The notes: generated from the letters alone by a model not told the origin. A stretch of DNA of 64,000 bases from Cordylochernes scorpioides (GCA_030710605.1 CP092879.1:80898935-80962934); one strand, 5' to 3'; shown: positions 22,548-32,435, counted from the first letter of the stretch. Translations and numbers: made by a program.

Positions 22548-24088
22548 TTGCATAAACTGGAACTCAGCGTGGGGAAGTGCCAGGCTATGGTTCTCCTCAG
22601 ACCACACGGGAGACTGCCTGAACCGCGCCGGGATCTGGTTATCCACGGACGGCCAATCCAATGATGCGACTCAATTAAGGTGCTGGGAGTGAGATTTGAT
22701 CAACGTCTATCTTTCTACCAGCACGTAGTTGAAGTCTGCGCCAAGGTCCGCGGCATGTTGCCGCGTTTGACCGCAGCCGCTAATCTCAACTTTGGTTTTG
22801 GTTACCGCGCCTTGAGAACTCTGTATCTGCAAGTGGTTGTTCCGGCCATTGCCTATGCCTCGGCGGTATGGTTTCCTAATCTTTCTCAACGCTCCTTGAA
22901 TGTTCTACTGAGTGCTCAAAGGCCTTTCCTAGTGAGAGCTTGTAGAGCTTTCAGATCAACCAGCAACGCTGCTCTAATCTCCCTCTCTAGAGTCCTTCTT
23001 CTAGATCTGGAAATCTTGGCTAAAACTGAGCTATACCTTAAAAAGTATGGATTGGTTGACGCTGAAATTCCACTCGAGCCTCCTCCCTTTCCACATCCTC
23101 TCCCCTACCCCCCCCCCCCTATTACTCCGCTCCCAGTAATATTCCTGCTCTTTTCTTCCACGTGGCATACTACACAGATGGTTCCAAAACCAGAGATGGA
23201 GTTGGCGCCGGCGTGTACAGGTTCTCTCGTCTCGATTGTGCACCTGAAATACGTGAATCTCATGTTCTGTCCCCTCATTGTTCTGTCTTTCAGGCGGAAG
23301 CCCTTGGATTGGTTAAGGCTCTTGAAAACGCAACCACTTTACCAAATCATCTAACCTTAGGATTCTTCCTGGACAACCTCTCAGTCGTGAAGTCAGTTCT
23401 GAACTCTAAGACTGGTAATTACCTTATCGACAGAGCTCTGCTACTGATTTCGCGATTGAATCGCAATAGGAACAGATGCACCATACAATGGATCAAGGGC
23501 CACAGTGGGAACGTGGGTAATGACATTGCGGACACACTCGCAAAGCGGGGTGCTGAGTCTGCTAACCCAAGCTGTTACAAACTCGCTCCTTTGTCGTTTG
23601 TAAAATCGGCAATCTACGGCCGGGCGCGTGAAGCATGGGAAAGCAGATTCCTCTCTCTAGCTCCTTCTATCCACACCCGCTTTGGCCTTACTCCAATGAG
23701 TCTTTTAGACAAAAGGTATGCGTACATCGTCCCTAGCGAGCACATTGTGGTAGGCCTGCTATCGGGACACACGTGGACGGACAGTTTCGCCCACAGGATA
23801 GGCGTCATTGACGATCCTTCCTGCCCTTACTGCGACGCTGACAGGGAAGAAACTCTGTCTCACATCTTGCTTGAGTGCAGCAGCCTTGATGCCCTTAGAT
23901 TCCCCCTTCTTTCCACCTGTGCAGAAGAATTAGGGTACACTCCGCGGTCACTCAAAGACTTTATTTTCAACAGGATCACTTGGCGAGCCTGCCTGGAGTT
24001 CCTAAAGGCCTCTGATAGACTTAAGCCACGCGTCCGCGCGGAGGATTCCGATCACCTGAGTGACTCGGACTCCTCACCTCATGGTTAA
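22548..24088 (+). pseudogene. LINE ORF2 C-terminal part: RT thumb and RNase H
   Basis: 5'-truncated ORF2 of the array LINE. From 22553 it reads KLELSVGKCQAMVL in the RT region. After a stop it continues as LGVRFDQRLSFYQHV, PAIAYASAVWFPNLS and further thumb sequence (22680-23100). A frameshift at the C-run near 23107-23119 separates it from an intact 308-codon RNase H and C-terminal frame (23162-24088): YYTDGSKTRDGVGAG with the first Asp, FQAEALGLVKAL with the Glu, FLDNLSVV with an Asp, KGHSGNVGNDIAD, and a CPYCDADREETLSHILLEC Cys/His tail. RNase H at the C-terminus and a CCHC ORF1 nearby suggest the I/LOA/R1 group. Confidence 0.88.
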
Positions 24089-24421
24089 CACCGGTCATTG
24101 GCGGCTGCTCGTAGACGTAACTCTGGCCTGTGCCGCTGCTTAAGATCGGTTTCGCGACCTGCCCTGCGTATGTGATCGCCCCTGACACTGTCTCTGTAAC
24201 CCAATGACAGAGGGCAAATGGTTTGGCGATTCGACGGCGCGGGCTGCTCGAGAAATCGACTTACGCAGCGACCCATTTGAACGCGCTATGCAATCCACGG
24301 TGTACTTTTCTGGTTGGTCGTCTTAGCACTGGTACCCTCACCAGTAATCTTACCTAAAACTTTAATATATTCACTTTTATAAAAAAAAAAATTAAAAATT
24401 AAAAAAATATAATAATAATAG
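24089..24421 (+). other. LINE 3' UTR and A-rich tail
   Basis: Follows the RNase H stop. It includes CTGTAACCCAATGACAGAGG and the rest of the 3' region found in units 1 and 2, then A-rich and (AATAATA) tails ending at about 24420. This copy shows the true order of coding end, 3' UTR and tail. Confidence 0.8.
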
Positions 24422-24940
24422 TCTATCTTTTCCCATCAGTTGCTGAATCATTCTCGCTTTATCTAATATTCTTATTTAAACAACAGCTGTCCTTCTTTTA
24501 TTTTCCCTGGCCTGGGGAATCTAACCTTTTTGAACAGCCTTGGTTGCGTGCAGCACCTTGATACTTTGACATTGTGCATTGCGGCTTGTCTGCCTGCTAC
24601 ACCTTTCGTGCTCATAAATCATACTTTAATCATTGCGGTCTGTCTGCTCTCCACGGTCACCCCTGGGCTCAACACCATTGAACCCGTCTCTGCCACCCCC
24701 TGAACTCCGCGGAACACCACCCTGCTCCCCCCCCCCCCCCCCCCCCCCCCCCCGCCGGTCCTCCTCTACATCCCGGCTCTCCTGGCCTCACCTGGCGATG
24801 ACCCCTGGCCACCCATCCCCAGGCCCCTCCAACTATGCTTTGTATATATTCCACTTTATGCGTCCACCGGGGCTCAAAAATCATTCATTTTGGTTAGCAG
24901 CCCCGTAAAATAAAGATATTTTCTCTCTTCCCCGATAGCC
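24422..24940 (+). promoter_or_regulatory. LINE 5' leader directly upstream of ORF1 (copy 3)
   Basis: 519-bp copy of the leader module with a C27 run (24727-24753), ending CTTCCCCGATAGCC immediately before the ATG at 24941. In LINEs the 5' UTR usually carries an internal promoter. That it does so here is inference from position only. Confidence 0.65.
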
Positions 24941-26203
24941 ATGAATCCTGCCAAGAAGAAAAAGAAGGCCTACAAGCCTACAACCCGCATCGTGAACGTC
25001 GCCGACCTGGAGAGGGAAGATGAGATGGTGATCTCACGCAACTGCAGCATCCTGAGCTCCATTGGCCATCCTGCCCTGAAATCCCTGCATGAGGACCTGA
25101 TCCGCTACATCGCCTCGCGGACTGAAATGATCAAGGCCCTCGCTACCAATGTAGAGAACCTCACTGACACCCTCGAGTCCTTCGCAGAGTTGGACGAAAT
25201 TGAGGAGGCCAACAAGCCCAAGACTGCTTGCCGCGGCACTCAAACCTGCCCTGCTCCTTCCTGCAATGAAACCAGCTCCCAGACTGACCCAATCAAGCCC
25301 GCCACTCCTGCTCCTGCTGCTCTCCCTGCCAAGAAGCCTGCCTCCACCCTGCCTGCTCCTGCTCCAACCAAAAGGAAGCAGTCTGAAGCTCCCAACCCGC
25401 CTGCAAAGAGGACAAACCTGAATGGTCCTTCAAAACCTGTGCCTTCCCACGTCTCCAAGCCTGCGGCCGCCCAAGTGATCCTTCATGGAGAAAAATCGGC
25501 GGCCCACACAGTGGTCATCTCAGATGACCCACAGGCTGACCCAAGGGAGATGCTGAAAACAGTCCGCGCTGCTCACACTCTCCCCCAAGGCGTTTGGGCC
25601 TCCCTGCGCACCAAGGGGAAGCTGGTCCTCCATTCCAGCAATCCTGACACCATCCCTGAGGTTACAACCTCCCTGGCCAGCAAGTTGAATGGAATGAAGG
25701 TCCGCCAGCAGAAGGAGATCCTGCCACGGATCTGCCTCTTCAAAGTGGATGATGAGACATCCAACTCCACAATTGAGGAGACCTTCCTGGAAACCGCTGC
25801 TATTAGAAAACTTCCTGGGGACAAGGTGGTGCGCGTGGCGCACCGTTCTGCACCCAGAAACGGGACCTGCACCGCCTTCATCGAGATGGACCTCAAGACC
25901 TTTAGAGCCCTGGGCGTTCGCGGGAGGATCGTGGTGGATGGAGTAATCCTCAACTTCGAGGAGTCCATCCGCGCCCGCGTCTGCTTCCGCTGTTGTGGCT
26001 TCGGCCACAACTCTGCCCAATGCACCAGAGCTCCCAAGTGCTTCCACTGCGGTGAAGACGGCCATGAAGGCCGAACCTGCCCATCCATTGCTGACCAGCG
26101 CACCTCCAAATGTGCCAACTGCTGCTCCCAGGGCCTTCCTGACAAGCACGAGGCGAGAGCCTCAAGCTGCCCTATCCTGAAGTCTAGGGCCCTCAAGTTC
26201 TAG
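24941..26203 (+). CDS. LINE ORF1 protein (gag-like, three CCHC knuckles), copy 1
   Basis: Intact 420-residue ORF1 protein, which in non-LTR retrotransposons binds the element RNA and assists target-primed reverse transcription. It has a Lys-rich N-terminus, a helical segment around residues 20-95 and a Pro/Ala/Lys-rich linker at 105-175. A central RNA-binding-like domain with LPRICLFKVDDET spans about 205-345. Three C-terminal zinc knuckles follow: C348-C351-H356-C361, C367-C370-H375-C380 and C391-C394-H403-C410. The start is the ATG directly after the leader end GATAGCC. GC content is well above the surroundings. No ORF2 follows; 370 bp downstream a second, about 95% identical ORF1 begins. 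The long antisense frames here are shadows. Confidence 0.9.
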   Translation: MNPAKKKKKAYKPTTRIVNVADLEREDEMVISRNCSILSSIGHPALKSLHEDLIRYIASRTEMIKALATNVENLTDTLESFAELDEIEEANKPKTACRGTQTCPAPSCNETSSQTDPIKPATPAPAALPAKKPASTLPAPAPTKRKQSEAPNPPAKRTNLNGPSKPVPSHVSKPAAAQVILHGEKSAAHTVVISDDPQADPREMLKTVRAAHTLPQGVWASLRTKGKLVLHSSNPDTIPEVTTSLASKLNGMKVRQQKEILPRICLFKVDDETSNSTIEETFLETAAIRKLPGDKVVRVAHRSAPRNGTCTAFIEMDLKTFRALGVRGRIVVDGVILNFEESIRARVCFRCCGFGHNSAQCTRAPKCFHCGEDGHEGRTCPSIADQRTSKCANCCSQGLPDKHEARASSCPILKSRALKF

Positions 26204-26568
26204 GCTTCAAGGACCTTCTGCCTCCATTTCCATCTGCCACTTCTCCTGGATTCCTGGCCTATTCAACGCACCCGCCTCACTGCACCCTGGCGCTATTCCC
26301 CTGCTTGCCCAACGTTTCCACCACCCCTGCGAGACATCTCCTGCTTCCAGATCCTAGGGTCCCTTGCCACCTGACATCGATTTTGGGCTCAAAAATCATA
26401 ACTTTTGGTTAGTAGCCCGTAAATAAAGATATTTTCTCTTCCCCGATAGCCTTTCAATCATTCATTTTGGTTAGCAGCCCCGTAAAATAAAGATATTTTC
26501 TCTTCCCCGATGGCCTTATATTTGCCTTATTCTGTCTGTTTGTCTCAGTACACGCTTTTACTTTTCTC
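26204..26568 (+). other. ORF1 3' region with two leader-end modules and a Helitron-like 5' fragment
   Basis: A pyrimidine-rich 3' region ends GGGCTCAAAAATCATAACTT...CTTCCCCGATAGCC (26438-26451). A second, partial copy of the leader end follows at once (CTTCCCCGATGGCC, 26502-26515). Then CTTATATTTGCCTTATTCTG and TCTGTTTGTCTCAG at 26515-26548 closely resemble the 5' terminus of the tRNA-carrying Helitrons at 35.6 and 41.3 kb. Confidence 0.65.
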
Positions 26569-27837
26569 TTGAACGTGACATACATGAATCCTGCCAAGAA
26601 GAAAAAGAAGGCCTACAAGCCCATCGTGAACGTCGCCGACCTGGAGAGGGAAGATGAGATGGTGATCTCACGCAACTGCAGCATCCTGAGCTCCATTGGC
26701 CATCCTGCCCTGAAATCCCTGCATGAGAACCTGATCCGCTACATCGCCTCGCGGACTGAAATGATCAAAGCCCTCGCTACCAATGTAGAGAACCTCACTG
26801 ACACCCTCGAGTCCTTCGCAGAGTTGGACGAAATTGAGGAGGCCAACAAGCTCAAGACTGCTTGCCGCGGCACTCAAACCTGCCCTGCTCCTTCCTGCAA
26901 GGAAACCAGCTCCCAGACTGACTCAATCAAGCCCGCCACTCCTGCTCCTGCTGCTCTCCCTGCCAAGAAGCCTGCCTCCACCTTGCCTGCTCCTGCTCCA
27001 ACCAAAAGGAAGCAGTCTGAGGCTCCCAACCCGCCTGCAAAGAGGACAAACCTGAATGGTCCTTCAAAACCTGCGCCTTCCCGCGTATCCAAGCCTGCGG
27101 CCGCCCAAGTGATCCTCCACGGAGAAAAATCGGCGGCCCACACAGTGGTCATCTCTGATGACCCACAGGCTGAACCAAGGGAGATGCTAAAAGCTGTCCG
27201 CGCTGCCCACACTCTCCCCCAAGGCGTTTGGGCCTCCCTACACACCAAGGGGAAGCTGGTCCTCCACTCCAGTAATCCTGACACCATCCCTGAGGTGACA
27301 ACCTCCCTGGCCAGCAAGTTGAATGGAATGAAGGTCCGCCAGCAGAAGGAGATCCTGCCACGGATCTGCCTCTTCAAAGTGGATGAGGAGACATCCAACT
27401 CCACAATTGAGGAGACCTTCCTGGAAACCGCAGCTGTTAGAAAGCTTCCTGGGGACAAGGTGGTGCGCGTGGCGCACCGTTCTGCACCCAGAAGCGGGAC
27501 CTGCACCGCCTTCATCGAGGTGGACCTCAAGACCTTTAGAGCCCTGGGCGTTCGCGGGAGAATCGTGGTTGATGGAGTAATCCTCAACTTCGAGGAGTCC
27601 ATCCGCGCCCGCGTCTGCTTCCGCTGTTGTGGCTTCGGCCACAACTCTGCCCAATGCTCCAGAGCTCCTAAGTGCTTCCACTGCGGTCAAGACGGCCATG
27701 AAGGCCGCGCATGCCCATCCATTGCTGACCAGCGCACCTCCAAATGTGCCAACTGCTGCTCCAAGGGCCTTCCTGACAAGCACGAGGCGAGAGCCTCAAG
27801 CTGCCCCATCCTGAAGTCTAGGGCCCTCAAGTTCTAG
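26569..27837 (+). CDS. LINE ORF1 protein (gag-like, three CCHC knuckles), copy 2
   Basis: Intact 422-residue paralogue of the 24941-26203 protein, with about 20 amino-acid differences by eye, many of them conservative (for example Asp/Glu, Ile/Val, Thr/Ser). It carries the same three zinc knuckles. It lacks the Thr-Thr-Arg of copy 1 near residue 14. The frame opens at 26569 (MNVTY), but the start shared with copy 1 is the ATG at 26584, which gives 417 residues. It is not preceded by the normal leader but by a short segment resembling a Helitron 5' end. No ORF2 follows. Confidence 0.88.
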   Translation: MNVTYMNPAKKKKKAYKPIVNVADLEREDEMVISRNCSILSSIGHPALKSLHENLIRYIASRTEMIKALATNVENLTDTLESFAELDEIEEANKLKTACRGTQTCPAPSCKETSSQTDSIKPATPAPAALPAKKPASTLPAPAPTKRKQSEAPNPPAKRTNLNGPSKPAPSRVSKPAAAQVILHGEKSAAHTVVISDDPQAEPREMLKAVRAAHTLPQGVWASLHTKGKLVLHSSNPDTIPEVTTSLASKLNGMKVRQQKEILPRICLFKVDEETSNSTIEETFLETAAVRKLPGDKVVRVAHRSAPRSGTCTAFIEVDLKTFRALGVRGRIVVDGVILNFEESIRARVCFRCCGFGHNSAQCSRAPKCFHCGQDGHEGRACPSIADQRTSKCANCCSKGLPDKHEARASSCPILKSRALKF

Positions 27838-28085
27838 GCTTCAAGGACCTTCTGCCTCCAATTCCATCTGCCACTTCTACTGGATTCCTGGCCAATTCAA
27901 TGCTCCTGCCTCACTGCACCTTGGCGCTGTTCCCCTGCTTGCCCAACGTTTCCACTACCCCTGCGACACATCTCCTGCAGCCAGATCCTATAGGGTCCCT
28001 TGCCACCTGACATCGCGCTTGGGCTCAAAAATCATAACTTTTGGTTAGTAGCCCGTGAAACCATATTTTCTCTTCCCCGATGGCC
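27838..28085 (+). other. ORF1 copy 2 3' region
   Basis: Closely related to 26204-26451: the same CTTCAAGGACCTTCTGCCTC start and GGGCTCAAAAATCATAACTT...CTTCCCCGATGGCC end (28072-28085). It then breaks into unrelated sequence. Here the junction reads GATGGCC, creating an ATG with only ten codons behind it. Confidence 0.75.
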
Positions 28086-28186
28086 GACCCAAAACTTTTG
28101 TACATTATGTAAATAAGCTTTTCTTTTTTTATTCTTACGCCTTAAGCCAGGCGGTACTTTTACCGAATTATATATATCCTTTATCT

Positions 28187-28325
28187 CAATTAAAACAATA
28201 TCTGATCAAAACCATTTTTGTTATTATACTTTCACAAGATTTTAGCCATGACTGCACCACCATAGCATAATCATCAATATGATCCAAAACAACAGAAATC
28301 TAAAAATATCTTTTATTATTTTAAA
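28187..28325. repeat. LTR-like repeat, partial copy
   Basis: CAATTAAAACAATATCTGAT onward, through AGCCATGACTGCACCACCAT to CTTTTATTATTTTAAA, matches 38929-39066 almost exactly. The CTAG end of a minus-strand Helitron follows directly, so that Helitron inserted here. The other copy begins with a TG end behind a polypurine tract, so this may be part of an LTR. Confidence 0.65.
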
Positions 28326-29080
28326 CTAGCGGACCCGCCCGGCTTCGCCCGGGTTTTACCCGAGTGAATGTTTGTCTAACGAACATTTGTTAAAACAATT
28401 CTCTTTAAACTTATAAAACGTACTCGGCTTCGCCCGGGGTTTTACCCGAGTAAAGGTTTGTCTAGCGAACATTTTTTAAAACAATTCTCTAAAAACTTAT
28501 TAAAAAATAAAAAAGATATATTTTGATAATTTGAAACTCGTAAATTTGAATCTCTCGATAAAGTGAACATTTTTTCCCGGTCCCTGTGCGCCTTGTCATC
28601 CTGAATTTTGTCTTTCCTAATTTTCTACATTAGAAAATCATAGTTTTATCTAGTGAACATTTTTTCCCGGTCCCTTGAGAAATACTCGATAAGTTGAATA
28701 AAATCAATATTAATTGGTTCCCTCGGTAATTGGAAGTTAAAGGAATAGTATCTTCGCCTTGGAATTGTATCATTATTCTTGTCGCAAATAAATTGCCGTG
28801 TCATCCTGAGATAATCTTACTTTTGATAAATAATATTTAAGATGACAAACTTAGTGATAAGAAAACTTGTTACATCGTCACAATGGGGGCGCTGCTTGCG
28901 AGTTAAATCTACAAATCTGCAAATAAATCTAAGGATATTCAAGATATTCATGAAATTATTTTTCAAAAACCTTCCCGGTGATATACCTAATAATATCCCA
29001 AAATTTCACGGCGATTGGATGTATGGTTTTTGAATCTATAGAGTACAGACAGACAGACATTCAATTTTATATATATAAGA
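28326..29080 (-). mobile_element. Helitron family B, complete copy 1
   Basis: Minus-strand rolling-circle transposon of 755 bp without genes. Its 5' end is A|TCTTATATATATAAAATTG plus a (TGTC)n run. Its 3' end is ACCCGGGCGAAGCCGGGCG, a short spacer and CTAG|T (CTAG at 28326-28329). The A and T flanks fit Helitron insertion between A and T. It contains the family segment CGTCACAATGGGGGCGCTGC. It must be mobilised in trans by a Rep-helicase. Confidence 0.85.
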
Positions 29081-29346
29081 TAATATAAAAGAGTTTTAAA
29101 AATTGTAAAAAAAAAAATGCATCGGCCGGGAATCGAAACCGTGTGCCCGCGTGGCAGGCGAGCATTCTACCACTGAACCACCGATGCTTTAAAAAATGGC
29201 TATATTTAGGTATTCATTCCATTCCGGATTAGTCCGCGTAAAAAAAAGTTCTTCAAATGAAAAAAAAAAAAGAAATAGCCAAAAATACTAATCAAAATGC
29301 AGCCGAAAATTTTCCTCGGGTTTATAAAAAGCGACATGCAAAATAT
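29081..29346 (-). mobile_element. Helitron A' (3' portion with tRNA-Gly), split by an LTR element
   Basis: Same body as 32436-32784: ACAATTTTTAAAAC plus poly-T, tRNA-Gly, CATTCCATTCCGGATTAGTC, CAAAATGCAGCCGAAAATTT. It is interrupted at 29347 by the LTR element; the rest of its 5' part, including the terminus, lies at 31348-31429. ATAT at 29343-29346 and 31344-31347 is the duplicated target. Confidence 0.8.
29118..29187 (-). pseudogene. tRNA-Gly (GCC) pseudogene in Helitron
   Basis: Minus-strand copy of tRNA-Gly with anticodon GCC. The D arm and anticodon arm are intact (GGTTCAGTGGTAGAATGCTC, CTGCCACGCGGG), but the variable/T-stem side reads CACACGGTTTCGATTCCCGG instead of GGCCCGGGTTCGATTCCCGG. 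The T stem cannot pair properly and one base is missing (70 nt). Confidence 0.9.
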
Positions 29347-31343
29347 TGTAACGTAGAAATCAAGCCTTGAAATATCCTAAGATGTAAAAGTATTTATTGA
29401 TGACGTCACAGCGACGAGTCGACAATTATTAACAGGTCAGCAAAACTATTTACAGCTAGAGAATCTTAAGCAAGCAGGCAAAGAAATATTTTAAAGATGA
29501 TTTCACAAATACAGATTAATATATATTTTTATAATCTGTTGAATATATTTTCATTGAATAATATTAAATTAAATAATAAAATATTTCTTCGTCACATAGC
29601 CTCCTTCTATAGAGAGCATCGACCCGATGCTCAGCAGAAGACTTACGTCGTTAGTCTTAAGAACTAGTACTATGGCCAGGGATATTTTCAGGTGACTGCG
29701 GTGGATGTCTTCTTTCAGTCGAGATATCTTCTTCATGAGGACTTGGTAGGTCTATGTTTACGTCAAGGTAGCTTTTTCTCATTTCTACTGTGGTCGGCAA
29801 GGGGGGATTTTATAACTTTGCAGCCTCACCTCCAATGTGGTCTATCATCTAGTTTTAATTGCGGGGCGTCCAGCTAGATCTTCTAGCAGGTGAGAAATGT
29901 TGTCTGTTTCGACCGCGATATGAAGTAGGGCTTCGGTAGCGAGTGAAAGTTTTCCTCGATGATTCGTCATTGTGGTCCTGAGATTCAGCTCGAGAGTTGT
30001 AGGATACCATTGCGTCTTGCTTTCTTTGGAAATATTCATTTCTCCTTTCCTCATTGTGTCTCTTCCTGTCACGGCAATAGCGGACGACGTGACCTGGGCG
30101 TCCGCAGTAGAAACAGATTGGCCTTCCCTCAGTTTTACGCCAATCATTGGTGTCGCGTCTTCCTCCTTGTTTTGGGTATCGAGGTTCAGGGTGCGGTCTT
30201 ATCGTTTCGGCCTCATATCTAGTATTTATAAACTGTCGGGGTCTTTCTTATGAGGGGGATTTCTCCTAGACTTTGAGATTGGCGCCAGGGTTCTTCCAAT
30301 CTCCTCTTTTACAATTTCTTCGATTGTAGCATTTTTTGGTTCCTCCCGAGGAGAGCCTAATGCCCGCTGTACCTCCTCACGAACAATTTGCCTAATCATA
30401 GATGACAGATCTTCTCCGTCATCCTGGTCACAGAGAAAGGCTACATTTGGTAGGCGCTCGTACCTGGTTGGGGTAACTCGCCTACAACGGAGCGCTTCGA
30501 CACGGCGACATTCTATAATGAATTGCTCGGTGCTCTGTACATCCCTCGGTAGGAGTGCTTGATAAAGCTCCTCAGCTATCCCCTTCATGAGGTGGGAGAT
30601 TTTATCTTCCTCGCTCATTTGAGGATCAACCTCTTTGCACAAGCACAGAAGATCCTGGATGTAACATTCGGTACTTTCACCTTTTAATTGTGCCCGTGTT
30701 TTTAATTTCTTCTCCGCTTGCAATTTTGAATTTTCTTTTTTTCCGAACACATTCTCTAATTGAGATGTGAATTCCTTCCAAGTTTGTATGCTTTCTTCGT
30801 TGTTCTCAAACCATTTGAGAGCAGTTCCAGACAGATAAAAATAAACTTTAGTAAGACAAAGGGTTTCGTCCCAATGGTTGTACCTTGCCACACGTGCATA
30901 CCCTTTTAACCATTTTTGGAGATCTTCACCATCCTCCCCGGAGAAAATGGCAGGGTTCCTTGGCAGATGTTGAACAACGTGGTTGCTTACCTGAGTACCT
31001 TCCTTCTTTACATTCATAGAAGTTTCTTCTGGTTCAACAGAATCAATTTTTCTTAAATTTCTTAATGGGTATCGGTCCAGTCTCTCCACCAGTTGTCGCG
31101 TAGAAATCAAGCCTTGAAATATCCTAAGATGTAAAAGTATTTATTGATGACTTCACAGCGACGAGTCGACAATTATTAACAAGTCAGCCCCACTGTTTAC
31201 CGCTAGAGAATCTTAAGCAAGCAAGCAAAGAAATATTTTAAAGATGATTTCACAAATACAGATTAATATATATTTTTATAATCTGTTGAATATATTTTCA
31301 TTGAATAGTATTAAATTAAATAATAAAATATTTCTTCGTCACA
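29347..31343 (-). mobile_element. Gag-only (pol-less) Gypsy-type LTR retrotransposon
   Basis: Two ~250-bp LTRs (29347-29596 and 31094-31343), TGT...ACA ended and about 95% identical by eye, flanked by a 4-bp ATAT duplication. Read on the minus strand, the 5' LTR ends in ACGCGACA. A polypurine tract AGAAGGAGG precedes the 3' LTR. The ~1.5-kb interior encodes only gag; no protease, RT or integrase is present. It therefore depends on a relative's enzymes. It is inserted in a tRNA-Gly-bearing Helitron. Confidence 0.88.
29855..31110 (-). pseudogene. Retrotransposon gag protein, frameshifted
   Basis: Capsid/nucleocapsid polyprotein of the gag-only LTR element. The first frame (31110-30226, 294 codons) carries a capsid-like domain: FSGEDGEDLQKWLKGYARVA, FYLSGTALKWFENN and KEFTSQLENVFGKKE. 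After a frameshift near 30226 the second half continues to 29855 and contains one zinc knuckle, CFYCGRPGHVVRYC (C-x2-C-x4-H-x4-C), at about 30070-30115. The first ATG lies inside the LTR, so the true start may be the Met at 31017. Capsid character resembles Ty3/Gypsy gags. Confidence 0.85.
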
Positions 31344-31347
31344 ATAT

Positions 31348-31429
31348 GGTACCAATTGGTTCTGTAGTTTTTGAGTTTATCGCGAAACAGACAGACAGAC
31401 AGAAATTGACTTTTATATATATATAGAGA
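31348..31429 (-). mobile_element. Helitron A' 5' terminus
   Basis: Continuation of the element split by the LTR insertion. On the minus strand the terminus is A|TCTCTATATATATAAAAGTC, followed by a (TGTC)n run and GCGATAAACTCAAAAACTAC. The 32-bp minisatellite begins at the next base. Confidence 0.85.
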
Positions 31430-31679
31430 TTTACTCTTCATTGTTTCTTTTTAACTTACATTCATTCTTCATTGTTGGCTTTTTATATTACATTCACTCT
31501 TCATTGTTGGCTTTTTATCTTACATTCACTCTGTTGGCTTTTTATATTACATTTACTCTTCATTGTTGGCTTTTTATCTTACATTCACTCTACATTGTTG
31601 GCTTTTTATATTATATTTACTCTTCATTGTTGGATTTTTATCTTACATTCATTCTTCATTGTTGGCTTTTTATATTACA
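31430..31679. repeat. 32-bp minisatellite, array 1
   Basis: Tandem units of TTCATTGTTGGCTTTTTAT(C/A) plus TTACATTCACTC, period 32 bp, about 8 units. Because 32 is not a multiple of 3 and the unit has no stop in any frame, all three forward frames stay open. The predicted Leu/Phe/Ile/His-rich proteins are artefacts. Confidence 0.95.
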
Positions 31680-32435
31680 CTAGCGGACCCGCCCGGCTTC
31701 GCCCGGGTTTTCCCCGAGTGAATGTTTGTCTAACGAACATTTGTTAAAACAATTCTCTTTAAACTTATAAAACGTACTCGGCTTCGCCCGGGGTTTTATC
31801 CGAGTAAAGGTTTGTCTAGCGAACATTTGTTAAAACAATTCTCTAAAAACTTATTAAAAAATAAAAAAGATATATTTTGATAATTTGAAACTCGTAAATT
31901 TGAATCTCTCGATAAAGTGAACATTTTTTCCCGGTCCCTGTGTGCCTTGTCATCCTGAATTTTGTCTTTCCTAATTTTCTACATTAGAAAATCATAGTTT
32001 TATCTAGTGAACATTTTTTGCCGGTCCCTTGAGAAATACTCGATAAGTTGAATAAAATCAATATTAATTGGTTCCCTCGGTAATTGGAAGTTAAAGGAAT
32101 AGTATCTTCGCCTTGGAATTGTATCATTATTCTTGTCGCAAATAAATTGCCGTGTCATCCTGAGATAATCTTACTTTTGATAAATAATATTTAAGATAAC
32201 AAACTTAGTTATAAGAAAACTTGTTATCATCGTCACAATGGGGGCGCTGCTTGCGAGTTAAATCTACAAATCTGCAAATAAATCTAAGGATATTCAAGAT
32301 ATTCATGAAATTATTTTTCAAAAACCTTCCCGGTGATATACCTAATAATATCCCGAAATTTCACGGCGATTGGATGTATGGTTTTTGAATCTATAGAGTA
32401 CAGACAGACAGACATTCAATTTTATATATATAAGA
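31680..32435 (-). mobile_element. Helitron family B, complete copy 2
   Basis: 756 bp, nearly identical to 28326-29080. The 3' CTAG is at 31680-31683, preceded on the minus strand by the CGGGCGAAGCCGGGCGGGTCCG hairpin and spacer. The 5' end is A|TCTTATATATATAAAATTG at 32435. The CTAG end lies in the minisatellite phase TATATTACA|. As at copy 1, its 5' end abuts the tRNA-Gly Helitron, so the two were amplified together. Confidence 0.85.

Noticed and set aside
21460-24908. Gly- or Pro-rich frames over the poly-C modules
   Set aside because: Translations of C-runs and flanking repeat in arbitrary frames; run lengths differ between copies, so the frame is not kept.
25520-27783. Long antisense frames (181-256 codons) across the ORF1 genes
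   Set aside because: GC-rich shadows of the zinc-knuckle protein. No domain, and the plus-strand frame has clear motifs.
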